A DNA stretch of 64,000 nt, from positions 1 through 64,000 of the forward strand of contig JAUYEI010000007.1 in the NCBI GenBank assembly GCA_030691385.1, written 5' to 3'. Each line of letters begins with the position of its first letter. Positions within the stretch are counted from its first letter, which is position 1. Of this stretch, positions 35,270 through 42,473 are shown one piece after another. The notes under the pieces are model-generated. The model had not been told where the DNA came from and ran no database searches. It saw only the letters and a list, made by a program, of their open reading frames with translations. The translations under genes were made by a program, and so were the position numbers. Origin of the DNA: Azonexus sp. GTDB lineage: Bacteria; Pseudomonadota; Gammaproteobacteria; Burkholderiales; Rhodocyclaceae.

Positions 35270-35526
35270 CAGTGGACGGTCGGGTCGTCACCCAGCGCCA
35301 GTTCGCCCCGAATTTCACCCATTTCGGCAAACAGCTTCAGCGTCTTGGCCGCTTCTTCGGGATCGAGCTTGTTCAGCGCATAGCCGACATGGACGATCAC
35401 GTAGTCGCCGACCACCACGCCGTCGACCAGCGCCAGCGAGATCTCCTTCTTGACGCCGGCCAGATCGACCAGCGCATTGTCGCCGTCCCGCAACTCAACG
35501 ATTTGCGCAGGGATTGCCAGACACAT
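35269..35526 (-). CDS. hypC: Hydrogenase maturation chaperone HypC
   Basis: This 85-residue HypC has the N-terminal MCLAIPAQIVE, whose Cys2 binds the iron ligand group and HypD. The rest (VDLAGVKKEISLALVDGVVVGDYVIVHVGYAL) matches canonical HypC rather than the HybG/HoxL paralogues. It is the general chaperone partner of HypD; two further HypC-like proteins (36117-36407 and 49115-49417) probably serve individual hydrogenases. The gene overlaps hypD and follows the HybE-like gene with a 46-base gap. Confidence 0.95.
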   Translation of the reverse strand: MCLAIPAQIVELRDGDNALVDLAGVKKEISLALVDGVVVGDYVIVHVGYALNKLDPEEAAKTLKLFAEMGEIRGELALGDDPTVH

Positions 35527-35572
35527 CCGATTTGCTCCTCTATTTTTATAGGCAGAGTCTACCTGCAGCGAA

Positions 35573-36124
35573 TCAATTGCGCTTGCCGGCCAAACGACGG
35601 AAAAACCCGCGTCGGGAAACCGCCGGTTTTTCTTCGGAAACCGGCGGCATTTCAGGCGCCTGCGCGATGGCTGGCTGGCCGAATACTGTCTTCAGGGCAT
35701 CGGCCGCCACCTGACGCGCCGTCGCCATGTCGGCCAGGTTGGAAACCGGGGCGATCAGCGGGCAATACTGGTAGGGACCGATATCCGGATCATCGTCGGC
35801 AAGAAACTGCATGGTGCCGCAGGGCAGGTTCAGGTAGCGCCGCTCGCCGGCCGGAATGTCGCCCCACAACTGGCCACCACCGGAAACCAGCAACAGGTTG
35901 AGGAACCACGGCGTGATCACGACGCCCAGCCAGTCGCCCTCGTAACGGGCGAAGCCGATGGCTTCGACGGCCAGCGCCGGGTTGACGAAAGGCAGGTCAT
36001 GCATGCGCGTCTGCCAGACATGGCGGTAATGCGCTTCGAGAAAGGCTGTCGGATCATCATCGCGCGGCATGGCCGGGCGGATCGGTGGTGGCGCCAGGGC
36101 GGGGGTGCGGATGCGTTCAGTCAT
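35573..36124 (-). CDS. hybE: [NiFe] hydrogenase assembly chaperone, HybE/HupJ family
   Basis: A 183-residue protein with the HybE-family core: HYRHVWQTRMHDLPFVNPALAVEAIGF, VVITPWFLNLLLV and YQYCPLIAPVSNLADM. Family proteins bind the small-subunit precursor or its Tat signal and hold back export until maturation is complete. Placement after the Hyb-type protease and HypC-like genes suggests it serves the hybO enzyme; a second family member (47127-47594) belongs to the hox set. The C-terminus is basic (GFFRRLAGKRN). Confidence 0.88.
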   Translation of the reverse strand: MTERIRTPALAPPPIRPAMPRDDDPTAFLEAHYRHVWQTRMHDLPFVNPALAVEAIGFARYEGDWLGVVITPWFLNLLLVSGGGQLWGDIPAGERRYLNLPCGTMQFLADDDPDIGPYQYCPLIAPVSNLADMATARQVAADALKTVFGQPAIAQAPEMPPVSEEKPAVSRRGFFRRLAGKRN

Positions 36125-36407
36125 GCGGGCGGTTCAAATCCTGAAAATGCTGTGCTGGATCGAAATCGCCTTCGAGTGAAGCGGCCAGTGCCGACAGCGC
36201 ATCTTCGATCAGAGCACGCTGGTCATCCTCGACCACCTCGCGGGCCAGACCGAGCGAGGTCAGCACCCAGGCACCAACCGGCTGCGGGCCGATCAGCATC
36301 ATGTTGATGCGCTCGCGCTCGCCGTCACGTTCGACCCAGGCGAAATCCCCGGCATTTTCTCCCGAACCTTCCCATTCGACAATGCGTTTTGGAATCGACA
36401 GGCACAT
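36117..36407 (-). CDS. hybG: HypC/HybG/HupF-family hydrogenase chaperone
   Basis: A 96-residue HypC paralogue with MCLSIPKRIVEWEG at the N-terminus (functional Cys2) and a longer C-terminal helix ending in FDPAQHFQDL. It probably carries the iron centre or protects the large-subunit precursor of the Hyb-type enzyme. It overlaps the HybE gene by eight bases and shares one base with the protease gene stop, so hybD-hybG-hybE are translationally linked. Assignment to the hyb enzyme is by position. Confidence 0.88.
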   Translation of the reverse strand: MCLSIPKRIVEWEGSGENAGDFAWVERDGERERINMMLIGPQPVGAWVLTSLGLAREVVEDDQRALIEDALSALAASLEGDFDPAQHFQDLNRPHD

Positions 36408-36889
36408 CAGTGGCGGACCTTCGCTTCAATCCCGAGTAGGCGCAGCTCAGTCAGCGTCATGGCCAGCAGTTCCGGTAGCCTGGCTGCGACTTCAGGTGAC
36501 AACTCCATGCCCAGCGTCATCGACACCGGCTGCATGCCAACGATGGCAACAGCCTTCGGCGCCCGGTCGGTAAATTCCAGGCTGGCCAGCACATCCGACA
36601 GGCTGACCTGATGCGGCGACAGCTTGGTCCTGAAGAAGACCGGCACGTCATCGCCCTTGAGCAAAACCGGCGTCGCTGGCGGTTGACCGCAGCGCACGCA
36701 GTCGACGACGACCAGGCCGTCGAGATCTTCGAGTTGCTCGAGCATTTCCATGCCGCAGGTGCCGCCGTCGATGACCTCGACCTCCGGCGGCAGTTCGTAG
36801 GCTTGCTCCAGCGCTTCGATGACGCGCACGCCGACGCCTTCATCGGTGAGCAGGATGTTGCCGATACCGAGTACTACGTACTTAGCCAT
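36407..36889 (-). CDS. hybD: Hydrogenase maturation protease for the Hyb-type enzyme
   Basis: A HybD/HupD-type endopeptidase of 160 residues. Nickel-recognition acidic and His residues are present: GIGNILLTDEGVGVRVIE (Glu), VDGGTCGMEM-type loop, VVDCVRCG and LSPHQVSLSDVL (His). It cleaves the C-terminal peptide of the large subunit after nickel insertion. It lies 75 bases downstream of hybC behind a terminator-like hairpin; a second protease gene (hoxM) serves the hoxKG enzyme. Confidence 0.94.
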   Translation of the reverse strand: MAKYVVLGIGNILLTDEGVGVRVIEALEQAYELPPEVEVIDGGTCGMEMLEQLEDLDGLVVVDCVRCGQPPATPVLLKGDDVPVFFRTKLSPHQVSLSDVLASLEFTDRAPKAVAIVGMQPVSMTLGMELSPEVAARLPELLAMTLTELRLLGIEAKVRH

Positions 36890-36909
36890 TAGTTGTTAGC
36901 CGCTAGTCA

Positions 36910-36940
36910 AAAACAAAAGCGGGGCCGGATAACCGACCCC
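36910..36940 (-). terminator. Hairpin plus T-rich tail after hybC
   Basis: On the minus strand GGGG(T)CGG TTAT CCG(G)CCCC is followed by GCTTTTGTTTTT. It could terminate or attenuate transcription between the structural genes hybOABC and the maturation genes. Confidence 0.6.
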
Positions 36941-36964
36941 GGGAGACTCGATTCTCGATCCTGC

Positions 36965-38677
36965 TCAGACCGCCGTCACCGTTACCACCGGGTTGTTCTC
37001 CTGATCGACGACATGCACGGCACAGGCCAGGCAGGGGTCGAAGGAGTGTACCGTACGCAGCACTTCCAGCGGCTTTTCCGGATCGGCCACCGGGTTGTCG
37101 ATCAGACAGGCCTCGTAGGCACCGGGCTGGTCCTTCTCGTTGCGCGGCGCGGCATTCCAGGTGGTCGGCACGACGCACTGGTAGTTCTTGATCTTGCCGG
37201 AATCGATGACCACCCAGTGCGACAGCACGCCGCGCGGCGCTTCGTGGAAGCCGACACCCATCTGCTCGCCCTTGGGGAAAACCGGCCGGTTGAAGGTCTT
37301 GAGGTCGCCCTTGACCATGTTGGCGAGCAGCAGATCCCACTGGTTGATCAGCTCATCGACCTGTACGGCGCAGCCGACGGCCCGCGCTGCGTGACGGCCG
37401 ATGGTCGAATGCAGCGCATCGACGCCGACCTTGGTGCCGGCGACCGTCGACACCAGATCGAGTGCCGCCGTCGCGTATTTCTTGGTCGGCTCGTGGCCAG
37501 CAGCCAGCATGCTCATGACGCGCGGCAACGGGCCGACCTGCATCGGCTTGCCGTAGAAGGTCGGTGACTTCAGCCAGCTGTATTTGCCGTCATCCTGGAA
37601 GTCGGTGTAGTTCGGCGTCGTTTCGCCCTTGTACGGGTGCAGCGACTTGTCGTTGCCGGCGCTGTAGTTGTACCAGGAATGCTTGATCGCCTCGGAAACA
37701 CCGTCGGTGAAGTACTTGTCGTTAAAGGTCGTGATCGGCTTGTAGCTGTCCAGCTTGCCGCCTTCGATGTAGCCACCGGGCAGGGCAAATTTTTCACCCT
37801 TGCCGTCGAGCGGGATGTCCGGCACCGACAGGTAGTCGGTGATGCCGCGGCCGTACTTCGTCCAGTCGGCGTAGAAGCCGCCGATGGCACCGACGTCGAC
37901 CAGATAGACGTTCTTGACGAAGTCTTCGAGCTTCAGCATCCATTCCTTGACCGCCAGCAGGCGTTCGACGGTCAGCACCGACTGAGCATCGACGGCCAGC
38001 GGGTTGGCGACGCCGCCGACCGCGACGTTCTGGATATGCGGCGACTTCGAGCCGAGCACGGCGACGATCTTGCTGGCGTAGCGCTGGACTTCCAGCGCCT
38101 GCAGGTAGTGCGAGACGGCCAGCAGGTTCACTTCCGGCGTCAGTTTCATCGCCGGGTGGCCCCAGTAGCCGTTGGTGAAGATGCCGAGCTGGCCGGTGCC
38201 GACGAAGCCGGTCAAGCGATCCTGCACCTTCTTGAACTCCTGCTTGCTGTTGCCGCTCCAGTTCGACAGGCTCTGCGCCAGACTCGCCGTTTTTTCCGGA
38301 TCGGCCTTCAGTGCCGAGACGACATCGACCCAGTCGAGCGCCGACAGGTGGTAGAAATGGACGATGTGGTCATGCACGGCGTGGGCCAGGATGATCATGT
38401 TGCGGATGTACTGCGCATTGACCGGGATTTCCAGCTGCAGCGCATTCTCGACGGCGCGCACCGAGGCGATGGCATGGACGGTCGTACAGACGCCGCAGAT
38501 GCGCTGGGTGATCGCCCAGGCGTCGCGCGGATCGCGGCCGATCAGGATGGTCTCGACGCCGCGCCACATCTGGCCGGAGGCCCAGGCCTTCTTGACGCGG
38601 CCGCCATCCACCTCGACGTCGACGCGCAGGTGGCCTTCGATGCGGGTGACCGGGTCGATGGTTACTCGTTTAGTCAT
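36965..38677 (-). CDS. hybC: Hyb-type (group 1c) [NiFe] hydrogenase large subunit
   Basis: A 570-residue catalytic subunit. The motifs are [20 protein letters not shown] (N-terminal cysteine pair) and DPCLACAVH near the end (C-terminal pair), followed by the 15-residue extension VVDQENNPVVTVTAV that the protease removes. It oxidises H2 at the periplasmic face of the membrane, with HybO. The E. coli Hyd-2-like neighbour set (hybO, hybA, hybB) supports group 1c. Cleavage between His and Val is inferred from the family. Confidence 0.96.
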   Translation of the reverse strand: MTKRVTIDPVTRIEGHLRVDVEVDGGRVKKAWASGQMWRGVETILIGRDPRDAWAITQRICGVCTTVHAIASVRAVENALQLEIPVNAQYIRNMIILAHAVHDHIVHFYHLSALDWVDVVSALKADPEKTASLAQSLSNWSGNSKQEFKKVQDRLTGFVGTGQLGIFTNGYWGHPAMKLTPEVNLLAVSHYLQALEVQRYASKIVAVLGSKSPHIQNVAVGGVANPLAVDAQSVLTVERLLAVKEWMLKLEDFVKNVYLVDVGAIGGFYADWTKYGRGITDYLSVPDIPLDGKGEKFALPGGYIEGGKLDSYKPITTFNDKYFTDGVSEAIKHSWYNYSAGNDKSLHPYKGETTPNYTDFQDDGKYSWLKSPTFYGKPMQVGPLPRVMSMLAAGHEPTKKYATAALDLVSTVAGTKVGVDALHSTIGRHAARAVGCAVQVDELINQWDLLLANMVKGDLKTFNRPVFPKGEQMGVGFHEAPRGVLSHWVVIDSGKIKNYQCVVPTTWNAAPRNEKDQPGAYEACLIDNPVADPEKPLEVLRTVHSFDPCLACAVHVVDQENNPVVTVTAV

Positions 38678-38698
38678 GTTGTTCTCCTATCCCTGAAT

Positions 38699-39859
38699 TC
38701 AGTGGGCAACTTCTTCCCGTGGCAGCACGGGGAAGCGGCGGGTGATGATGATGTAGGCGAGCACTTCGAGCGCGAACATGCCGAGGGTGACCAGTATTTC
38801 GGCGATGCTCGGGAAGTAGTTCCAGCCGTGGTCGACGCCGAGGCCGGTGTCGTAGCCGATCAGGAAGCCGTTGATGCGGAGCAGGATGCCGCCCATCATG
38901 ATGGCGACGCCGGCCAGGAACAGCCGGGCCGGATTGCGCCGGGCGCCGGGCGTACCGGCGATCGCAAAAGGCGCCACGAAACAGCCCATTTCCAGCCAGA
39001 AGAAGAAGGCTTCAAGGCTGGGCGCAAAGGCATGGTCGAGAGCGCCACGAACGAGCAGATCGCCAACCCGGACCGCCAGGTAGACCGCCAGCACGCCGAG
39101 CATGATCCTGGACATCGGCTGCAACAGGTGCATTTCGATCTCGCGCCGGTAGGCCGAGGCGGCGACGCAGGATTCGAAGAGCACGATGCCGTAACCGATG
39201 GTGATCGCCGACAGCAGGTAGAGCAGCGGCACGATCGGCGTCTGCCACAGCGGATTGACCTGCGGCCCCATGACCACGAGCAGGGTACCGAGCGAGGACT
39301 GGTGCATCATCGGCAGCAGCGTGCCGAGGGCGATGAAGAAGAACAGCACCTTCTCCAGCTTCTGCTTCTGCACCTTCAGGCCCCACTGCTCCAGGAAGAC
39401 CGGCGAGAACTCGATCCACATCACGATGATGTAGGCCGAGATGCAGACCGCCACCTCGAACATCACCGAATTGGGATTGGCGTAGCCCGGCCACAGGATG
39501 TGCCAGAAGTTCCACCAGCGGCCGAGGTCGAACAGCACGCCGACGCCGGCCAGCGTGTAGCCGAACAGCGAGGCGAGCAGCGCCGGGCGGACCAGCGGGT
39601 GATAGTGGCCGCGGTTGAAGATATAGACCAGCATGGCCACCGCGAAGCCGCCGCAGGCGAAGGCCGAGCCGATGACGACGTCGACGACGACCCAGATACC
39701 CCACGGGTAGCCGTCATTGAGGTTGGTCACCGCGCCGAGGCCGAAGATGAAGCGAACGAAGAGCACGGCGATCATCGCTGCGACCAGCACACCACAAACC
39801 AGCGTCGCAGTATTGAACAGCTTGCCGCCAACCGGGGCGGCAGGATGATGGGCGCTCAT
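38699..39859 (-). CDS. hybB: Hydrogenase membrane subunit HybB (NrfD/PsrC family)
   Basis: A 386-residue membrane protein with about ten helices. Family features include LNDGYPWGIWVVVDVVIGSA, ACGGFAVAMLVYIF, FNRGHYHPLVRPALLASLFG and MWIEFSPVFLEQWG. HybB passes electrons between the HybA ferredoxin and the quinone pool; in E. coli the enzyme can act as a proton pump or be driven backwards. The gene overlaps hybA by four bases and is followed by hybC after 21 bases. Confidence 0.94.
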   Translation of the reverse strand: MSAHHPAAPVGGKLFNTATLVCGVLVAAMIAVLFVRFIFGLGAVTNLNDGYPWGIWVVVDVVIGSAFACGGFAVAMLVYIFNRGHYHPLVRPALLASLFGYTLAGVGVLFDLGRWWNFWHILWPGYANPNSVMFEVAVCISAYIIVMWIEFSPVFLEQWGLKVQKQKLEKVLFFFIALGTLLPMMHQSSLGTLLVVMGPQVNPLWQTPIVPLLYLLSAITIGYGIVLFESCVAASAYRREIEMHLLQPMSRIMLGVLAVYLAVRVGDLLVRGALDHAFAPSLEAFFFWLEMGCFVAPFAIAGTPGARRNPARLFLAGVAIMMGGILLRINGFLIGYDTGLGVDHGWNYFPSIAEILVTLGMFALEVLAYIIITRRFPVLPREEVAH

Positions 39860-40881
39860 GGCTGATCTCCCTTCTTTTCCTCAGCTTCGGGCACGACGTT
39901 GCGCCTGGCGACCCAGGTCAGGCCGGCGAGTACGGCGATCGGCATGATCAGCCCGCCGTACAGCGTGTGCTGGATGGTTTCCGACGTCGCCGCCGACGAT
40001 TTCGGTGGCAGGTCGGGCTGGCCGGCCTTCTGGAAATTGACCGCCGACAGCTTGAGTACCTGCGTGCCGCCGTATTCGGTTTCGCCATAGACGTGCTGCA
40101 GGTAGTTGCCGACCTGCGCCTGGTAGCCCTGGTCGACCAATCCTTTCCATTTGGCGGCCTCTTCTGCGTTTTCGCCCTGTTTGGGTAGTCGACCGCGCGG
40201 AATTGTCGTCCATTCGCCCGGTTTCAGCGCGAGGCGCCGTTTGGCTTCGGCCAGCAAATCCTCGGTGCGGCCGAACAGCGTTGCCCCCGTCGGGCAGACC
40301 TCGGCGCAGGCCGAATAGTGGCCGTCCTGGTGGCGATGCCGGCACAGTTCGCACTTGCCGATCTTGCCGGTCGGCGAGTCGTACTGGTATTTCGGGATGC
40401 CGAACGGGCAGGCGGCGACGCAGTAGCGGCAGCCGATGCAGGCATCTGCGTCGTAACCGACGACGCCGGTCACCGGGTCCTTGATCATCGCTGATACCGG
40501 GCAGGCCGAAACGCAGGACGGATCGGCGCAATGCATGCACGAGGTCTTCATGAAGGAGAAGCCGTTCAGCTCGCTGTCCTTCGTTTCCATCGTGCCGTGG
40601 CGGTACATCTTGATCAGGTTGAAGGTGTGACCACTGGTATCGAGCGGGGTGTCCCAGAGCTTGTCCACCGCCGTGAATTCGGCCGGGTTCTCGTTGGTCT
40701 GCTTGCACGCCGCCACGCAGGCCTGGCAACCGACACACAGGGTCGCGTCGTAGAGCAGGCCGAGGCCTTCCGGCGGACGTTGCAGGGTGTCGCGGGCACA
40801 GGCCGCCTCGGGCAGCACGGCAGTTGCCACCGCTGTGCCGCCGGCCAGGCAGCCCCTCAGAAAATCGCGTCGTGTGGTCAT
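39856..40881 (-). CDS. hybA: Hydrogenase iron-sulfur subunit HybA (Tat substrate)
   Basis: A protein of 341 residues with an N-terminal Tat signal (TTRRDFLRGCLAGG). It carries four 4Fe-4S ligand sets: CVGCQACVAACKQ, CMHCADPSCVSACP, CIGCRYCVAACP and CELCRHRHQDGHYSACAEVCP. A hydrophobic C-terminal helix (LIMPIAVLAGLTWV) anchors it in the membrane. It links the HybOC enzyme to HybB. The gene is one base away from hybO and overlaps hybB. Confidence 0.95.
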   Translation of the reverse strand: MTTRRDFLRGCLAGGTAVATAVLPEAACARDTLQRPPEGLGLLYDATLCVGCQACVAACKQTNENPAEFTAVDKLWDTPLDTSGHTFNLIKMYRHGTMETKDSELNGFSFMKTSCMHCADPSCVSACPVSAMIKDPVTGVVGYDADACIGCRYCVAACPFGIPKYQYDSPTGKIGKCELCRHRHQDGHYSACAEVCPTGATLFGRTEDLLAEAKRRLALKPGEWTTIPRGRLPKQGENAEEAAKWKGLVDQGYQAQVGNYLQHVYGETEYGGTQVLKLSAVNFQKAGQPDLPPKSSAATSETIQHTLYGGLIMPIAVLAGLTWVARRNVVPEAEEKKGDQP

Positions 40882-40882
40882 C

Positions 40883-42067
40883 TCAAACCTCCGTCGATTC
40901 GGTGGCTTTGCTGCCTTCCTTCTTGGCCTTTTCCATTTCCTCGGCCCGGTGCGACAGGCCGAGATTTTTCGCCATCATCGCCCCGGCCCCGGCGGCGGCA
41001 CCGGCCACGGCGGCCAGCACGGCAGCCGAACCAAGCGTTGCGCCGACGCCCTTTTCCTCGACGATGCGCGGCAGGAAGGCGGAAGGTTCAATGTTCTTCA
41101 GCTTGGCCATGCTATGGATCGGTTTCTGGAAACCGACACCCTGCTCGGTACAACCAATGCACGGGTGGCCACAGGCGACTGGCCAGGTGCCGGCGCCGGC
41201 ATCGCCGAACATGATCACCGAACAATTGGCGTAGGTTTCCGGCCCCTTGCAGCCCAGCTTGTACAGGCAGTGGCCCTTGCGGTGGCCGTCGTCGCCGAAT
41301 TCCATGGCGAAGCGGCCGGCGTCGAAGTGGGCGCGGCGCTCGCAGTTTTCGTGGATCAGCCGGGAGTAGGCGAATTTCGGCCGGCCCAGATGGTCGACTG
41401 CGGGCAGCGCGCCAAAGGTCAGGAAATGGACGACCGTGGACAGGAAGTTGTACGGGTTGGGCGGACAGCCGGGGATGGTCACCACCGGCTTGCCGAGCAC
41501 CTTGTCCACGCCCTTGGCGCCGGTCGGATTCGGATCGGTCGACGGCATGCCGCCCCACGAGGCGCAGGAGCCGATGGCGATTACCGCCGCCGCATCGGCC
41601 GCACACTCCTTGAGCAGTTCAATTGCCGTCTTGCCGCCGATCTTGCAGTAGATGCCGTTGTCGCGGGTCGGAATCGCCCCTTCGACGACCAGGATGTACT
41701 TGCCCTTGTTTTCGGCCATCGCCGTCTTGCGCGCTGCCTCGACCTGATGGCCGGCCGCTGCGAACAGCGTCTCGTGGTAGTCGAGCGAAATGACGTCGAG
41801 GATCAGCTTCTCCAGCGTCGGATGCTCGGCGCGCAGGATCGACTCGGTGCACCCGGTGCATTCCTGGAAATGCAGCCAGATCACACTCGGCCGGCGCTTG
41901 GTCGCCACTGCCTCGGCGACCGCGGCATCCGCCCCTTGCGGCAGGCCCAGTGTCGTCGCCAGCGCGGCGCAGAATTGCAGGAACTCGCGCCGGCTCATCG
42001 ACAAGCGCGCGGCCGCAGCCTCGATACGGTCGTCCTGTTCCAGCGAAATCAGATTTTGGTTGGCCAT
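40883..42067 (-). CDS. hybO: Hyb-type [NiFe] hydrogenase small subunit (Tat substrate)
   Basis: A protein of 394 residues from MANQNLISLEQDD at 42067 (the track start is 15 codons earlier). The Tat signal is SRREFLQFCAALATTLG. The proximal cluster motif ECTGCTES and IGSCASWGG have no supernumerary cysteines, so this enzyme should be of the ordinary oxygen-sensitive kind. Other cluster residues are PGCPPNPYNF, CLYKLGCKGPETY and CIGCTEQGV. A C-terminal hydrophobic helix (AAVLAAVAGAAAGAGAMM) anchors it. A sigma-54-type promoter lies ~105 bases upstream. Confidence 0.95.
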   Translation of the reverse strand: MANQNLISLEQDDRIEAAAARLSMSRREFLQFCAALATTLGLPQGADAAVAEAVATKRRPSVIWLHFQECTGCTESILRAEHPTLEKLILDVISLDYHETLFAAAGHQVEAARKTAMAENKGKYILVVEGAIPTRDNGIYCKIGGKTAIELLKECAADAAAVIAIGSCASWGGMPSTDPNPTGAKGVDKVLGKPVVTIPGCPPNPYNFLSTVVHFLTFGALPAVDHLGRPKFAYSRLIHENCERRAHFDAGRFAMEFGDDGHRKGHCLYKLGCKGPETYANCSVIMFGDAGAGTWPVACGHPCIGCTEQGVGFQKPIHSMAKLKNIEPSAFLPRIVEEKGVGATLGSAAVLAAVAGAAAGAGAMMAKNLGLSHRAEEMEKAKKEGSKATESTEV

Positions 42068-42169
42068 TTGTCTCCCCCTTTTTATTCGACATCGGCCAAT
42101 GACGGCCAACACCTTGTCTCTGCTGGGAAGCGGCGTGTATTAGAAAATAGTTTTATTCGTTGTAATGTA

Positions 42170-42184
42170 GCAACAAGCGGGCCA
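42170..42184 (-). promoter_or_regulatory. Sigma-54 (-24/-12) promoter of the hyb operon
   Basis: On the minus strand TGGCCC-GCTTG-TTGC matches TGGCAC-N5-TTGC with one mismatch and correct spacing, 103 bases before the hybO start. HoxA, a sigma-54 activator with GAFTGA, is encoded in the same locus. A weak FNR-like half (TTGATTTGCATAAG) lies further upstream. Confidence 0.8.
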
Positions 42185-42309
42185 GATTTTAAAAACCATT
42201 TGATCCATAGACTTATGCAAATCAAGCAGTCGACATGGAAAAGGAAAAGCCACAATCAGTTTCCACTTGCGCAGACAAGGTGATCAGAAGCTTGTCAGGC
42301 CAATGAACT

Positions 42310-42471
42310 AGTACTCCGTTCCGTCAATGAGCTTGGAAATGAAATTGCTGCATTCGCGTGCCAGGCTAGGCGCAAACCGCAGCCATAGCCGTAGCTATGG
42401 CGAGGATTTGCAACGACGCATGGCGGGCGAAGGCGCGATTTCATGTAAGCGGTTTGGCGGAACGGAGTACT
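42310..42471. repeat. Long palindromic element after hypF
   Basis: AGTACTCCGTTCCG (42310-42323) and CGGAACGGAGTACT (42458-42471) are perfect inverted ends. Inside them GAAATTGCTGCATTCGCG mirrors CGAAGGCGCGATTTC, and GCCATAGC mirrors GCTATGGC at the centre. The result is a ~160-base imperfect hairpin with no gene. It ends 3 bases before the hypF stop (on the plus strand), so it could terminate the hox operon or be a miniature mobile element. Confidence 0.8.
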
Positions 42472-42473
42472 GG

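Noticed and set aside
38286-38306. GCCGTTTTTTCCGG inside hybC resembling the dispersed repeat
   Set aside because: The GGTTGACCG half and A/T flank are missing, and the encoded peptide (ADPEKTASLA) is ordinary for this protein.
37637-39865. 742-codon plus-strand ORF (and 657-codon ORF at 50801-52774)
   Set aside because: Antisense of hybC/hybB and of hoxG. There are no recognisable domains and the composition is that of shadows.
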